Shown: positions 45,173 to 57,095 of the stretch, piece after piece
Position numbering within the stretch: position 1 is the stretch's first letter
Layout of the letters: each line of letters opens with the position of its first letter
From: a bacterium
GTDB lineage: Bacteria; Sumerlaeota; Sumerlaeia; SLMS01; JAHLLQ01
DNA length: 64,000 nucleotides
Direction: 5' to 3'
Assembly (NCBI GenBank): GCA_020444065.1
Contig: JAHLLQ010000009.1
Coordinates: forward strand, 115,800-179,799
Program-made: the position numbers and the translations under genes
Notes under the pieces: generated by a model
Seen by the model: the letters and a program-made list of their open reading frames with translations, nothing else
The model's database searches: none
What the model was told of the DNA's origin: nothing

Positions 45173-46852
45173 TCACTCGTATTTGATCCGCGGATCGGCC
45201 AGCGCATAGGACAGGTCGGCGATCAGAATACCCACCAGCGTCAGCGCGGCCGAGAACACCAGAATCGCGTTCACAACGGGATAGTCGCGATAGAGAATCG
45301 CTTCGAAAGACAGGAGCCCCATACCTGGAATCGAGAAGATCGATTCGATAATGATGGAGCCCGCAAAGAGCTGCGGCAGCAACGTTGCCGACAGCGTGAT
45401 GATCGGAATCAAGGAGTTGCGCAGGACGTGCTTGAAGATCACAACGCGCGGGTGCAGGCCCTTTGCTTCGGCCGTGCGCACGTAGTCCTGACTGATTGAC
45501 TCGAGCATGGAACTGCGCATTTGGCGAGACAGGAAGGCGAGGCTGCCGTACGTCAGCGATGTGACAGGCAGGATCAGGTGCAGGATCAGATCTTTGATGG
45601 CCTGTGGGTCGGCAGTGCGCCAATCGAGTCCTTCGCTGTTCATACCGCGCGTTGGAAAGAGCTCCGGCCACTCGCCGCCCCAGGGCGTTGGCCCGCCAGT
45701 CAGCGTCAGCAGCAGCATCTGAGCGACCCAGAACGTCGGCAGCGCGTAGAGAACGAACAGCGCGACGGTCACCAGCTTATCCGTGCCGGAACCGCGTTTG
45801 ACGGCGGAGAAGATCCCCAGCGGGATCGAAATCAGGTACGAGAAGAAGATCGAAAGTCCCGCCAGCATCACCGACACGGGAATGCGCTCCAGCATCAGGC
45901 GCGTGACCGAACGTTTGTGCTTGTAGGAGGTCCCGAAATCGAACTTCACGACCTGGGCAGTCCACACGCCAAATTGCGTATTCGTCAGAATGTGCATGAC
46001 ATCCTGGAACGTGTTGAAGTCGCGGAAGCGAATGCTCTCGCGATTGTAGAACGTCTTCCAGCGCTGGATGATCTCAGGCTTCTCTTCCTTGAATGCTGCC
46101 GGCTGGCTGAGGAAGTTGAAACCCGTCAGGCCGCTGAGCGCATTGTTCGCGCGCAGCACCACGGCGTCGTCCGGCGACTCGAGTCCCTTCACTAAGAGTG
46201 GAATCGTGTAGCCACCGAGCTTCTGCACGTCGGTCGCTTCGACGTTGCCATCCAGGTAGCTCTGGACCGTTTGCTCGACCTTGGCAGGTTCGAAACGTTC
46301 CTCGTTCTCGTCGTACCACTTCTTCCAGTACGCTAACTGCTCGTCGACGGGCTTCTCGCCGAGACCCTCCGGGCGATGCTGTGCCAACGCCGGCATCAGT
46401 TCCACCAGTCGCTGCATGCTTTGCTCGACATCGACTTGCTTGTCGAGATCGTTGGTTGGTTCGAACTCGTGATCGATCGGGCCGTCGACTTTGCTCAAGC
46501 GATCGGCCATGTCGAGCGCAGGCTTCATGGCGATTGTGCTAACCATGCGCAGGCGCTTCGACGCATCGTCCTGCCAGAACTTTGAGGGGCGCAGGAAGTC
46601 ATGTAGCGCGCGGCGCGCCAGAAACTCGCGATCCTCGAAGTTCAGATTGAACAGCATGGGCTTGTCGAGACCCAGCATGCGGCGATTCTGCTCAATCAGG
46701 TCCTCGTAGCCGACCGTGCTGCTGGCGGTGGCTTTCTGGCCGACGGCCGCGGGTTCGCCGGGCGTCAGCCGAGTCAGGACGAATGTGATCACCATGATGC
46801 CGAACAAGGTGATCAACATCAGGAGCAGACGCTTTATGATATACTGAAACAC
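45173..46852 (-). CDS. OppB-like permease with large insertion (559 aa)
   Basis: Usual OppB is about 310 residues. Here the N-terminal YIIKRLLLMLITLFGIMVITFVLTRLTPGEPA span is followed by an insertion of roughly 230 residues (about 60-290) that contains a HEAT-like stretch (LGGYTIPLLVKGLESPDDAVVLRANNAL). Then the core returns with VVKFDFGTSYKHKRSVTRLMLERIPVS and the EAA loop (DYVRTAEAKGLHPRVVIFKHVLRNSLIP). The insertion would face the periplasm. The start is GTG. Works with the adjacent SBP and OppC in peptide or oligosaccharide uptake. Confidence 0.86.
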   Translation of the reverse strand: MFQYIIKRLLLMLITLFGIMVITFVLTRLTPGEPAAVGQKATASSTVGYEDLIEQNRRMLGLDKPMLFNLNFEDREFLARRALHDFLRPSKFWQDDASKRLRMVSTIAMKPALDMADRLSKVDGPIDHEFEPTNDLDKQVDVEQSMQRLVELMPALAQHRPEGLGEKPVDEQLAYWKKWYDENEERFEPAKVEQTVQSYLDGNVEATDVQKLGGYTIPLLVKGLESPDDAVVLRANNALSGLTGFNFLSQPAAFKEEKPEIIQRWKTFYNRESIRFRDFNTFQDVMHILTNTQFGVWTAQVVKFDFGTSYKHKRSVTRLMLERIPVSVMLAGLSIFFSYLISIPLGIFSAVKRGSGTDKLVTVALFVLYALPTFWVAQMLLLTLTGGPTPWGGEWPELFPTRGMNSEGLDWRTADPQAIKDLILHLILPVTSLTYGSLAFLSRQMRSSMLESISQDYVRTAEAKGLHPRVVIFKHVLRNSLIPIITLSATLLPQLFAGSIIIESIFSIPGMGLLSFEAILYRDYPVVNAILVFSAALTLVGILIADLSYALADPRIKYE

Positions 46853-46932
46853 GCGTTGGCCTCGTGACTGTCAAAGGGTAAAGAAAAGAGGGACGGAGTC
46901 GCTTGCGGGCTCCGCCCCTGGAAAACCACGAC

Positions 46933-49212
46933 CTAGTTCTGGGATCGGCGATCGGCGTCCGCCCACCACCATTCGCGGAAGTCGTAGGGATACGTAGAGG
47001 GATACAGCTTCACGCCCTGCAGTCCGCGATTGTAGAAGTAGGTCTCGTAGAATCCGTAGAGGAAGCACACCGGCTGGTCTTCGGCGACGAGGCGATGGAT
47101 CTTGCGCGCCATCTCCCAACGCTCGATCGGGTCGAATGTCTCGCGCATCTGAACCATCAGGTGATCCGCTTCGTCGTTCTGGAAGGAAACGAAGTTGTCG
47201 CCCTTGTTCTTGATCTGGCTGGAGTGCCAGATCTGATACGGGTCCGGATCAAGCGCTGTGCCCCAGGCGAAGCGCACGGCGTCGAAGTTCTTCTCGCGAA
47301 CCTCCTCGCTGAACACCGTCCAGTCGAGTCGCTTGATCGTCACCTTGATGCCGGCCTGCTCGATGTGTTCCTTCACGATGTCGGCAACTTTCTGGTGATA
47401 GTCGCGTGCGCTGTGAATCATGTATTGGAACTCGAACGGAACCATCTCGCCGTCGATTTCCTTTTCGATCACACCGTCTTCATCGCGATCCAACCAGCCC
47501 GCGCGGCGCAGCATGCGCTTGGCCTTCTCAGGATCGTATGGAACCTGCGGGACGTTCGGATCGTAGCCCGGGCCGCGGCTGTAGAACGGACCGGTGACCA
47601 ATTCTGCAAGGCCCTTGTGAATGTCGGTGGCAATCTTCTGGCGCGGGATCAACATGTTCAGCGCCATGCGCACGTCCTTGTCCTCGAAGAGCGGGCGGGC
47701 GCAGTTCCATCCAACGTACGTGTACAGGAAGCCGTAGCGCTTCGCGCGCACGATGCGTTCCTTGAAATCGTCTGTGTTTGTTTCATCCAGGAACCACTGA
47801 TCCGGCTCGATGTCCATGTCCGCATCGATGCTGCCCTTCTGCAGTTCCTTCAACGACGCCGTCTTTTCCATAATGATCGCGAAGATGATGCGATCCATGT
47901 AGGGCTGATTCGGCTCCCACTTGTGCAGCGATTCGGCGGGCAACTGGCTTCCCCAGAAATTGTCGTTGCGTTCGAGAACGAGCGACGAGCCCTGGTCCCA
48001 ACTCACGAGCTTGAACGGCCCCGTTCCCAGCGGCTTCGTGCGGAACGGATGCGAGTTGAACGCGTCGCCAAGGGCCTTCTCGTCACCGCCGTATTGATCG
48101 GGATTGAAGACGTGGCGCGGCAGCACCGGCAGAATGCCGACGAGAGCGGCAAACTGATTGAAGTATGGTTTGCGGGCCTGGAAGTGAACCGTCGTGCCGT
48201 CGTTCTGAACTTCGCACATGGTCACATCTTCCAGGTAATTCCGAATGTGCTGTGCGTTGACGTTCAGGTTCATCGCGATTTCGTAGCTGAACTTCACGTC
48301 CTCGCCCGTCAGAGGTTCGCCATCCTGCCATGTCACGCCCGGGCGAATGTGGAAGTAGAACGCGCACTCCTGCTTACGGTAGGGGCGGTCAGTGATCTCG
48401 CCGCCGACGCGATCGCGCCATGTGTCGAGGTCGCCCATCTTTACGCGTACGACGTTGTTCTTGTTCGCAGGATCGTAGCCTGTGTTGACTTCGTACGTGG
48501 TCGGCATCGTGTTGATTTTGCCGTGATAGGTCGCGCCGCCCCACTTGTCCTTCAGGGTCAGCGAACCGCCTTCGACATCGACGGCTGCGAGATCGTACTT
48601 GCTGAATGTGTAGCGCTTGGCGCCGGGGACGAAGGCCACTTCTGAATTCGAATCGTTTTCTTCGCCGAGTTCCAGGAAGATGCCTTCCTGCACCTCGCCG
48701 CCCTTCGTCTTCATCAGGTCGGCCTTCTCGAAGGCCCAGGCGGTCCAGGGGAAGTACTCGAGCGTATCGAAGTCCTGCTTCACCAGGTCGTCAAAGATCA
48801 GACGCTCGACCAGCGCTTCGGGCTGGCCAGTGCTTGTCATCGGGTTCAGTTCCTGGAAGTCGCTTGGGGACCGCACGCGCAGCACGCCACCGCGAATCGG
48901 CTCGGCTTTGCCGCGCATGCCTTCGGGGACATCCGGATTCCACTCGTCGAGGATCGACGGCTTCACGTAATCGCTCAGCTTCGCGGTGCGAACTTCCTCG
49001 GCCTGTTCGACAGACTCATCCTCCGTTGCGGCCTCATCGATGACCTGGGGGGAATCGTTCTTGTTCTCGGTCTGTGCGGTGGCTGTCTCGCTGTTGGGAC
49101 TGTTGCTGGCCTTCTCGCCGCCGCTGCAGCCGATCAGGAAGGAAATGGAAAGCATCGTCAGCAGCGCCACAATCGCCGGGCGCCGCAAAGCTGTCGCGTT
49201 CTTGAACATCAT
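46933..49212 (-). CDS. ABC-type extracellular solute-binding lipoprotein (SBP family 5)
   Basis: 759 residues. Lipobox ISFLIGC puts lipidated Cys at residue 29. A low-complexity linker rich in Ser, Asn and Glu (about 30-75) precedes the SBP_bac_5 fold. Family markers include VEPGVTW-like HIRPGVTWQDGEPLTGEDVKFSYE and a C-terminal WKMARKIHRLVAEDQPVCFLYGF-like stretch. The protein is longer than OppA (about 540). It delivers ligand to the downstream OppB/OppC pair. The start could be either of two adjacent ATGs at 49209-49212. Motif text here is abbreviated; the family call is firm. Confidence 0.87.
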   Translation of the reverse strand: MMFKNATALRRPAIVALLTMLSISFLIGCSGGEKASNSPNSETATAQTENKNDSPQVIDEAATEDESVEQAEEVRTAKLSDYVKPSILDEWNPDVPEGMRGKAEPIRGGVLRVRSPSDFQELNPMTSTGQPEALVERLIFDDLVKQDFDTLEYFPWTAWAFEKADLMKTKGGEVQEGIFLELGEENDSNSEVAFVPGAKRYTFSKYDLAAVDVEGGSLTLKDKWGGATYHGKINTMPTTYEVNTGYDPANKNNVVRVKMGDLDTWRDRVGGEITDRPYRKQECAFYFHIRPGVTWQDGEPLTGEDVKFSYEIAMNLNVNAQHIRNYLEDVTMCEVQNDGTTVHFQARKPYFNQFAALVGILPVLPRHVFNPDQYGGDEKALGDAFNSHPFRTKPLGTGPFKLVSWDQGSSLVLERNDNFWGSQLPAESLHKWEPNQPYMDRIIFAIIMEKTASLKELQKGSIDADMDIEPDQWFLDETNTDDFKERIVRAKRYGFLYTYVGWNCARPLFEDKDVRMALNMLIPRQKIATDIHKGLAELVTGPFYSRGPGYDPNVPQVPYDPEKAKRMLRRAGWLDRDEDGVIEKEIDGEMVPFEFQYMIHSARDYHQKVADIVKEHIEQAGIKVTIKRLDWTVFSEEVREKNFDAVRFAWGTALDPDPYQIWHSSQIKNKGDNFVSFQNDEADHLMVQMRETFDPIERWEMARKIHRLVAEDQPVCFLYGFYETYFYNRGLQGVKLYPSTYPYDFREWWWADADRRSQN

Positions 49213-49406
49213 GGGTCGTCATCGTCTCCCGAAAAGGATAGGCCGCTGCGCGGTTCGCGAGTCTCGTCGGACACCAACACAGATCACCCCGGGTGTGTGC
49301 ATTACTCCCGGGACTGGCCTTGAACCCAAAGAGTGTCATTGGGCCGGGGCCCCACTGCAAGCAGGGAATGGCTGGTCGATGGTGGCGGACGCTGTGCCCG
49401 ACTCGG

Positions 49407-50240
49407 CTATCGATGCACGCCTTCCAGGAAGTGGGCCAGGATGTGCCCGACGGCGCGGGGCTGTTCCAGGGGCGAAAGGTGGCCACAATCGTCGAGAATG
49501 TGGAGTTCGGAGCCCGAGATGGCCGCTGCCATGCGCTCGGATTCCTTCGGCGGCGTCAGCATGTCGTCGTAGCCACACAGGATCATCGTTGGACACCTGA
49601 TTATCGGGGGCACGGCGTCGTAGTCGCCGCGGGCGGCGATGGCTTGCGTATCCGCCGACATCGTCTCCGGTCCGGCATCGTTGGTCATTGCCAGGACTCG
49701 GGCGGCGATTTCCGGATTGGCCGCGTGGCGGGGCGAGAGGATCCGGTTCAGGAACGGCCTCACCACGAGGTCATAGCGACCGCGCTCGCACAGGCGCACG
49801 ACGGACCGGCGACGTGCCGCTGCCAGGACGGAGTCGCCCTTCGCGGCCGTGTTCATCAGGCAAAGGGCGCGGAGGCGCTCCGGAGCCAGGCGGGCGAATT
49901 CGAAACAGACGTAACCGCCCATCGACAGGCCACCGAGGGCGAAGCGGGAGAATCCACAGGCGTCTGCAACAGCTTCGATCCGGCGCGCGGCGGCGGGCAG
50001 CGACCCCGCCTGGGCGATTCGAACCACCACCACTCGGAAGCGATCCGTCAGGCAGCCGAGGATAGGCTCAAACAGACGTTCATCGAGAGCAAGGCCCGGC
50101 AGCAGGATCACCGGAGGGCCGGATCCACGGTCGGTTAGTATCCAGGATTTCGGGTCCTTGGCGGTCACTTCGAGCCAATCTCCAGGCGAAGTCTTTGCCG
50201 ACAGCAAACCGCATTCGAGAGTCCGGGACAAGGCTTTCAA
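49407..50240 (-). CDS. Alpha/beta hydrolase
   Basis: 277 residues, soluble. The oxyanion-hole strand reads VILLPGLALDERLF, the nucleophile elbow is GLSMGGYVCFEF, and the acid and His are in LCGYDDMLTPPKES and LDDCGHLSPLEQP. Typical of esterases or thioesterases of the C-C hydrolase type. Substrate unknown. The start is a TTG with a weak ribosome binding site, so it is uncertain. It is divergent from gyrB. Confidence 0.82.
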   Translation of the reverse strand: MKALSRTLECGLLSAKTSPGDWLEVTAKDPKSWILTDRGSGPPVILLPGLALDERLFEPILGCLTDRFRVVVVRIAQAGSLPAAARRIEAVADACGFSRFALGGLSMGGYVCFEFARLAPERLRALCLMNTAAKGDSVLAAARRRSVVRLCERGRYDLVVRPFLNRILSPRHAANPEIAARVLAMTNDAGPETMSADTQAIAARGDYDAVPPIIRCPTMILCGYDDMLTPPKESERMAAAISGSELHILDDCGHLSPLEQPRAVGHILAHFLEGVHR

Positions 50241-50280
50241 GCGGGTTTCCGGCCATGAATTTCAAGCACCGGCCGTGGAC

Positions 50281-50315
50281 TTTGCAAGTCTAGAATTATC
50301 AAAGGTTTGCAAGTC
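50281..50315. promoter_or_regulatory. Direct repeat upstream of gyrB
   Basis: Two identical TTTGCAAGTC sequences at 50281 and 50306, 25 bases apart, followed by an A-rich tract and a TTGACA-like element at 50347. It may be an operator or promoter element shared by gyrB or the divergent hydrolase. The evidence is the repeat alone. Confidence 0.35.
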
Positions 50316-50495
50316 AAAAAAGTTGCATTTTCGAGAGCCCCTGGACTTGACAATCGGCGGCTGCCCGCAGAAAGTCATCATGCCTTTGCGCTTGACGGGT
50401 CGGGCCTTGTTTTTCCCCCAACATTTTCCAAATCGAAGCGCGAAGTGGCCCAGTCTCGCGGCATCATTGCGAGCTTCGGTCCGAACCCCTCTTGA

Positions 50496-53114
<2,619 letters not shown>

Positions 53115-53118
53115 GAGC

Positions 53119-53184
53119 AGTGGCGAGTGGGTAGTGGCTAGTGATTAGTGGCTAGTGGCTAGTGGCGAGTGGCTAGTGGCGAGT
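53119..53184. repeat. Heptanucleotide tandem repeat
   Basis: Nine units of seven bases based on AGTGGCT (variants AGTGGCG, AGTGGGT, AGTGATT) run directly after the gyrB stop. Confidence 0.8.
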
Positions 53185-53204
53185 AAGAGAAAATAGCAAT
53201 CGCG

Positions 53205-53237
53205 ATGGGCGAGAGGCTGTTATGGCTTCTCGCCCAT
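53205..53237 (+). terminator. Probable gyrB terminator
   Basis: A 13-bp stem with one G-T pair (53205-53217 with 53225-53237) follows the tandem repeats. The tail (TGTCATTTG) is only partly T-rich. Confidence 0.5.
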
Positions 53238-53247
53238 TGTCATTTGT

Positions 53248-54247
53248 CGCGACCCTTCAGGCCGCGGACGTGGGTCCGTCCGGGGACCCAGGCCTGACGG
53301 CCTGGGCTAAGGAATCGCCGGCCCGTTGGGCCTGGGGATGGGTGGAAATGGCTGCTGTATTCTGAGGCAAACCGCTGAGCGCCAACGGCGCGTCATCCCT
53401 TAGCCCAGCCCATCGGGCTGGGTTCGAGGCGCGTTGGTTTTTTCGAGCCCTGAAGGGGCGACACATCATCCGTGGTCGCGGCCCTTCAGGCCGCGGACGT
53501 GGGCCGATCCAGGAACCCAGGCCTGCGGCCTGGGCTAAGGAATTGCCGGCCCTTTGGGCCTTTGTGTATTGGTGGAAGTGGATTGGGGCAGTAGAACGAA
53601 ACGTCCCTGCAGGCCCATTGAATTTCCAGGCCATCGCGTCTGAGGCGTCGGTCGAATCCCAGCGAATGCACAGTGCTGTTTTGAGCGCCAACGGCGCGTC
53701 ATCCCTTAGCCCAGCCCATCGGGCTGGGGTTCAGGCGCGTCCGTTTTTTCGAGCCCTGAAGGGGCGACACATCATCCTGCATCGCGGCCCTTCAGGCCGC
53801 GGACGTGGGTCGATCCCGGGAACCCAGGCCTGACGGCCTGGGCAAAGGAATCACCGGCCCGTTGGGCCTTGGGGTCCGGCGGGAATGGCAGTCACGTTGT
53901 AAGGCTCACCACAGTTTGAAATCCAGGCGGGTAGCCCGAGCGTGTTGTTGAAATCGATTGCCGCATTCCCTATCGAACACCTGAGCGCCAACGGATTCAT
54001 TGCCTCGTTGGGCACGGGGTGTTGGTGGAATTGGATTCAAACGAATGGGCGGAACATTCTTGAGCGCCAACGGCGCGTCATCCCTTAGCCCAGCCCATCG
54101 GGCTGGGGTTCAGGCGCGTCCGTTATTTCGAGCCCTGAAGGGGCGACACATCATCGGTGACCGCAGCCCTTCAGGCCGCGGAGACGGGCCGATCCGGGTA
54201 CCCAGGCCTGCGGCCTGGGCTAAGGAATCGCCGGCCCGTTGGGCCTG
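53248..54247. repeat. Composite palindromic repeat array
   Basis: Three copies of a unit of about 187 bases (53376-53561, 53682-53869, 54061-54247) with a leading partial (53248-53333) and another fragment near 53982-54012. Each unit joins one block containing GCCAACGGCGCGTCATCCC, CAGCCCATCGGGCTGG and GCCCTGAAGGGGC to a second with GCGGCCCTTCAGGCCGCGG, CCAGGCCTGACGGCCTGG and CCGGCCCGTTGGGCC. Nearly all parts are short palindromes. Spacers of 42, 120 and 191 bases differ but share a GGTGGAA-TGG core. No gene fits. It fills the gap between gyrB and the FGE gene, together with the tandem repeat and hairpin. Confidence 0.75.
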
Positions 54248-54302
54248 GGTGTTAGTGAAAGAAAGGATGGACTTGTGCCCAATCAGCCCTCAGGCTGCGG
54301 AT

Positions 54303-57008
54303 TCATTTTGCTCCTTCTCCGACATCCCAATATCCAGCGAGCCTGAAGCCGTATCCTTCGTTTCGCCATGCCGTGTCAGCAAAAGAGACAGGGTCGCGAA
54401 AGGCAGAACGGCACGCAATTCCGCCCAGCTCGAAGTTCCCACCACGTTCGATCCGCGCGGTTTCACTCAGATCACCTTCCCAAGCTGACCCGTCAGATGG
54501 GGCCCCTACATAGTTGGTATGAACCTCGTCCTGACACCATTCTCCCACGTTTCCGCTCATGTCATAGAGGCCCCAGGAATTTGGGAGCTTCTGTCCTATG
54601 GCATGCGCGTATTCCTCACCAGTATTGTGCCTGTTCCAAGCGAAACCGTATACTATCTCGTAGTTGGGATCATCCCCCCAATAGAACCTCGTTGTTGTGC
54701 CCGCCCGACAGGCGTACTCCCATTCTGCTTCAGAAGGAAGTCGCACGCGGAAGGATCCCTGGTTTGTAGCCCGAACATAGTCGTTGAGTACCGCAATGTA
54801 GTCCTGGGCGTCATCCCATGAAACATAGCTCGCGGGTTGCAAGGTATAGTGGGGAATAGCAGTAGCCTCTTCCGCCCATGGCTCTGTTTCCATCAACGCC
54901 TTCCATTGCCCTTTCGTGACCTCATATCTCCCCATGTAGAAGGAGTGGTCAATGTCAACTAGATGTTGCGGAGCTTCGTAGCCGTAGCTGTCTTGCTCTC
55001 CCGGATACCTCCCCATCAGGAAGCTGCCGGAGGGGATGGGAACAAACGTGAGAGGGACATCGCCGGGGAGCATGATGGTGACTTCTGTTGGTGCCGAGCG
55101 AATCTCAACGCTCTCCAGGAAGAAGGAACCATCCGGATCAAGTATCTGGTGCTCCGGATCGGCCAATAAGTCAAGAGACTCGAGCAGACTCTCGCCCACG
55201 CCCATGTTCGGAGGGAAGTAGACTGTATACTGCCGGGAATTGCCCAAGGTCGGCGTGTTCAAGGCCTGCCCTGTGGGGGCAACAACCGTGTAGCGTCCCG
55301 TGCGGAAGAGCGATTCATTCATGCGAAGTCGGAAGGTCGGGGCCAACTGAGGATCTTCGTAATCACTAGCGATTGTGAAGATCCCGTAGTACATCCTGCC
55401 GGGTTCGATCAGGACGTTATTCTCCGGGTCGAGGGAGGAACCCCAGAATCCGAATTGGTACTCATTCGAATCGGATGGCGAAACAGAGAGTCGCTGTCCG
55501 TCTGAATCATAAGAGAATTCCGGAGGATCAAACAGACCTGGAATGTCGAAGTGCTGCCAGCCATCCGTTCCATTCGCGAAATCATAAACCCGTTCGACGC
55601 GGGATTGAGAAAGGCTGGAGTCCGACAGGGGGGCGATGGAAACGTGATCCAGCTTAAGTGTCGCGGTGTTCGAGTCCTCCGGAGAGAAATTCAGCATATC
55701 GAAATACAGTTCAAAGATGGAACATGTGGCGGGCGGAGAGAAGTAGAGGTCGTAGTAGGAACCGATTTGCCGTGGGGAGTAGGTGCCTCCTGCATTTGAT
55801 TCGACAACAAGGACGTCGGATTGCTGAGCGTTCTGCGTTGTCATGCGAATGCGGAACGTGGGAACGATGGAGGCGTCATTCTGGTCGCTCAAAATCCTAC
55901 AGGATGCCTTGAAGATCGTGTTGCCATCGGCCCGATCGACGGTGAGTCGAATGCTGCTGGAATTGCGAAGGGTAGCATCGGATTCGGCAACCTCGAAGGC
56001 GGGGGATTGCCAGATGCCGACGAGGTTGGAATTCGATGTGGCCGTCATGTTCAACGTCCCTGGTTCGCCAATCGTGCTCGAGAACCCGGGGGCATCGAAC
56101 GGAGGCCAACCGAATGGCTTCCATCCCTCGCGATCTCTCTCGAAATCGAATGTGACTGGCACTGGATCGGGATTCACCAACGGCACCGGCGTTGCTGGGA
56201 AGACAACTACGCGCAAGCCGACGAGATTCGATTGGGCACTCAACCAAGCTAGGTCATGGAGCAAGTCGAAGCAACTCGGTACAGTCTCGTTCAAGCCAAA
56301 CGATTCCCTTGATGTACCTGTACAAGAATCGGCAGCGCTGTCGCTGCTTCCTCCGTAAGCTCTTACGTAGCTATACCAGTGCCCATCCGGATCCCAAGGG
56401 GGATCCGGAGCCACACAGGTCTCACGCCGATAGGTCGTCCACTCGGCCACATTGCCACTCATGTCGTAGAGACCCCAGGCGTTTGGGAGCTTGCCTCCAA
56501 CTGGTTGTTTTACGCCGTTCGCATTGTCCTCGAACCAGGCGTAGTTCCCTATCGCCGTGTGGCGTGGGTCATCACCCCAGTAGTAGTCCGTGGTTGTCCC
56601 AGCCGCGTAGGCGTACTCCCACTGATCGACCGACGGTAGCGCCGCCCCGGCAAAGACCTCGGGGTACTCAGCGCGCAGATAGTCACCGAGAGTCTTCACG
56701 AAGTTCACAGCCTCGTCCTGCGTCATGTTGGTGGCCGGTTTCAAGAAGTCCGGTGACTCCGGATCGCCCGATTCGCCGGTGGGCGTGGAGCCAGTGAGAG
56801 CTTGCCATTGGCCGTTCGTGATCTCGAACTGGCCCATGTAGAAATCGCGTGTGATACCCGTGCCTTCATCCGATCCCCGCGGCGCGCGGACAAAGATCAG
56901 GGGCAGCTCAACGCCGCCGGGGAGGATGGCAGTGAAGTCGGCAGGCACAGCATCGCCGCAGACCCCATTCACACAGATCAGACACAGTATAAGCAGAAGT
57001 GTTCTCAT
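54303..57008 (-). CDS. Two-FGE-domain secreted protein with central two-lobed module
   Basis: 901 residues from the ATG at 57008 (GGAGG upstream). Signal peptide MRTLLLILCLICVNGVCG. FGE-sulfatase-type domain 1 occupies about 21-271 (FYMGQFEITNGQWQAL, LYDMSGNVAEW). A central module (285-640) has two lobes, each beginning F/Y-D-F...GW..F. FGE-type domain 2 spans 642-893 (FYMGRYEVTKGQWKAL, LPSEAEWEYACRAG, LYDMSGNVGEWC, GYGFRLAG). In domain 2 the active-site region reads GGNFELGGIACRSAFR, with only one of the two FGE cysteines, so formylglycine activity is doubtful. It may be a lectin-like FGE-fold protein. Confidence 0.82.
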   Translation of the reverse strand: MRTLLLILCLICVNGVCGDAVPADFTAILPGGVELPLIFVRAPRGSDEGTGITRDFYMGQFEITNGQWQALTGSTPTGESGDPESPDFLKPATNMTQDEAVNFVKTLGDYLRAEYPEVFAGAALPSVDQWEYAYAAGTTTDYYWGDDPRHTAIGNYAWFEDNANGVKQPVGGKLPNAWGLYDMSGNVAEWTTYRRETCVAPDPPWDPDGHWYSYVRAYGGSSDSAADSCTGTSRESFGLNETVPSCFDLLHDLAWLSAQSNLVGLRVVVFPATPVPLVNPDPVPVTFDFERDREGWKPFGWPPFDAPGFSSTIGEPGTLNMTATSNSNLVGIWQSPAFEVAESDATLRNSSSIRLTVDRADGNTIFKASCRILSDQNDASIVPTFRIRMTTQNAQQSDVLVVESNAGGTYSPRQIGSYYDLYFSPPATCSIFELYFDMLNFSPEDSNTATLKLDHVSIAPLSDSSLSQSRVERVYDFANGTDGWQHFDIPGLFDPPEFSYDSDGQRLSVSPSDSNEYQFGFWGSSLDPENNVLIEPGRMYYGIFTIASDYEDPQLAPTFRLRMNESLFRTGRYTVVAPTGQALNTPTLGNSRQYTVYFPPNMGVGESLLESLDLLADPEHQILDPDGSFFLESVEIRSAPTEVTIMLPGDVPLTFVPIPSGSFLMGRYPGEQDSYGYEAPQHLVDIDHSFYMGRYEVTKGQWKALMETEPWAEEATAIPHYTLQPASYVSWDDAQDYIAVLNDYVRATNQGSFRVRLPSEAEWEYACRAGTTTRFYWGDDPNYEIVYGFAWNRHNTGEEYAHAIGQKLPNSWGLYDMSGNVGEWCQDEVHTNYVGAPSDGSAWEGDLSETARIERGGNFELGGIACRSAFRDPVSFADTAWRNEGYGFRLAGYWDVGEGAK

Positions 57009-57095
57009 CCCGAATCCCTCCGATCCTGGCGACAACAGTCCATATTGTGGCGCGATGATCAGTCAGGGCAATCTGTTTCTCGATGCAGAGGCCCC

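Noticed and set aside
53248..54247. CRISPR array
   Set aside because: Repeats are about 187 bases, made of palindromes, and only three full copies exist. Spacers vary from 42 to 191 bases. No cas genes are nearby.
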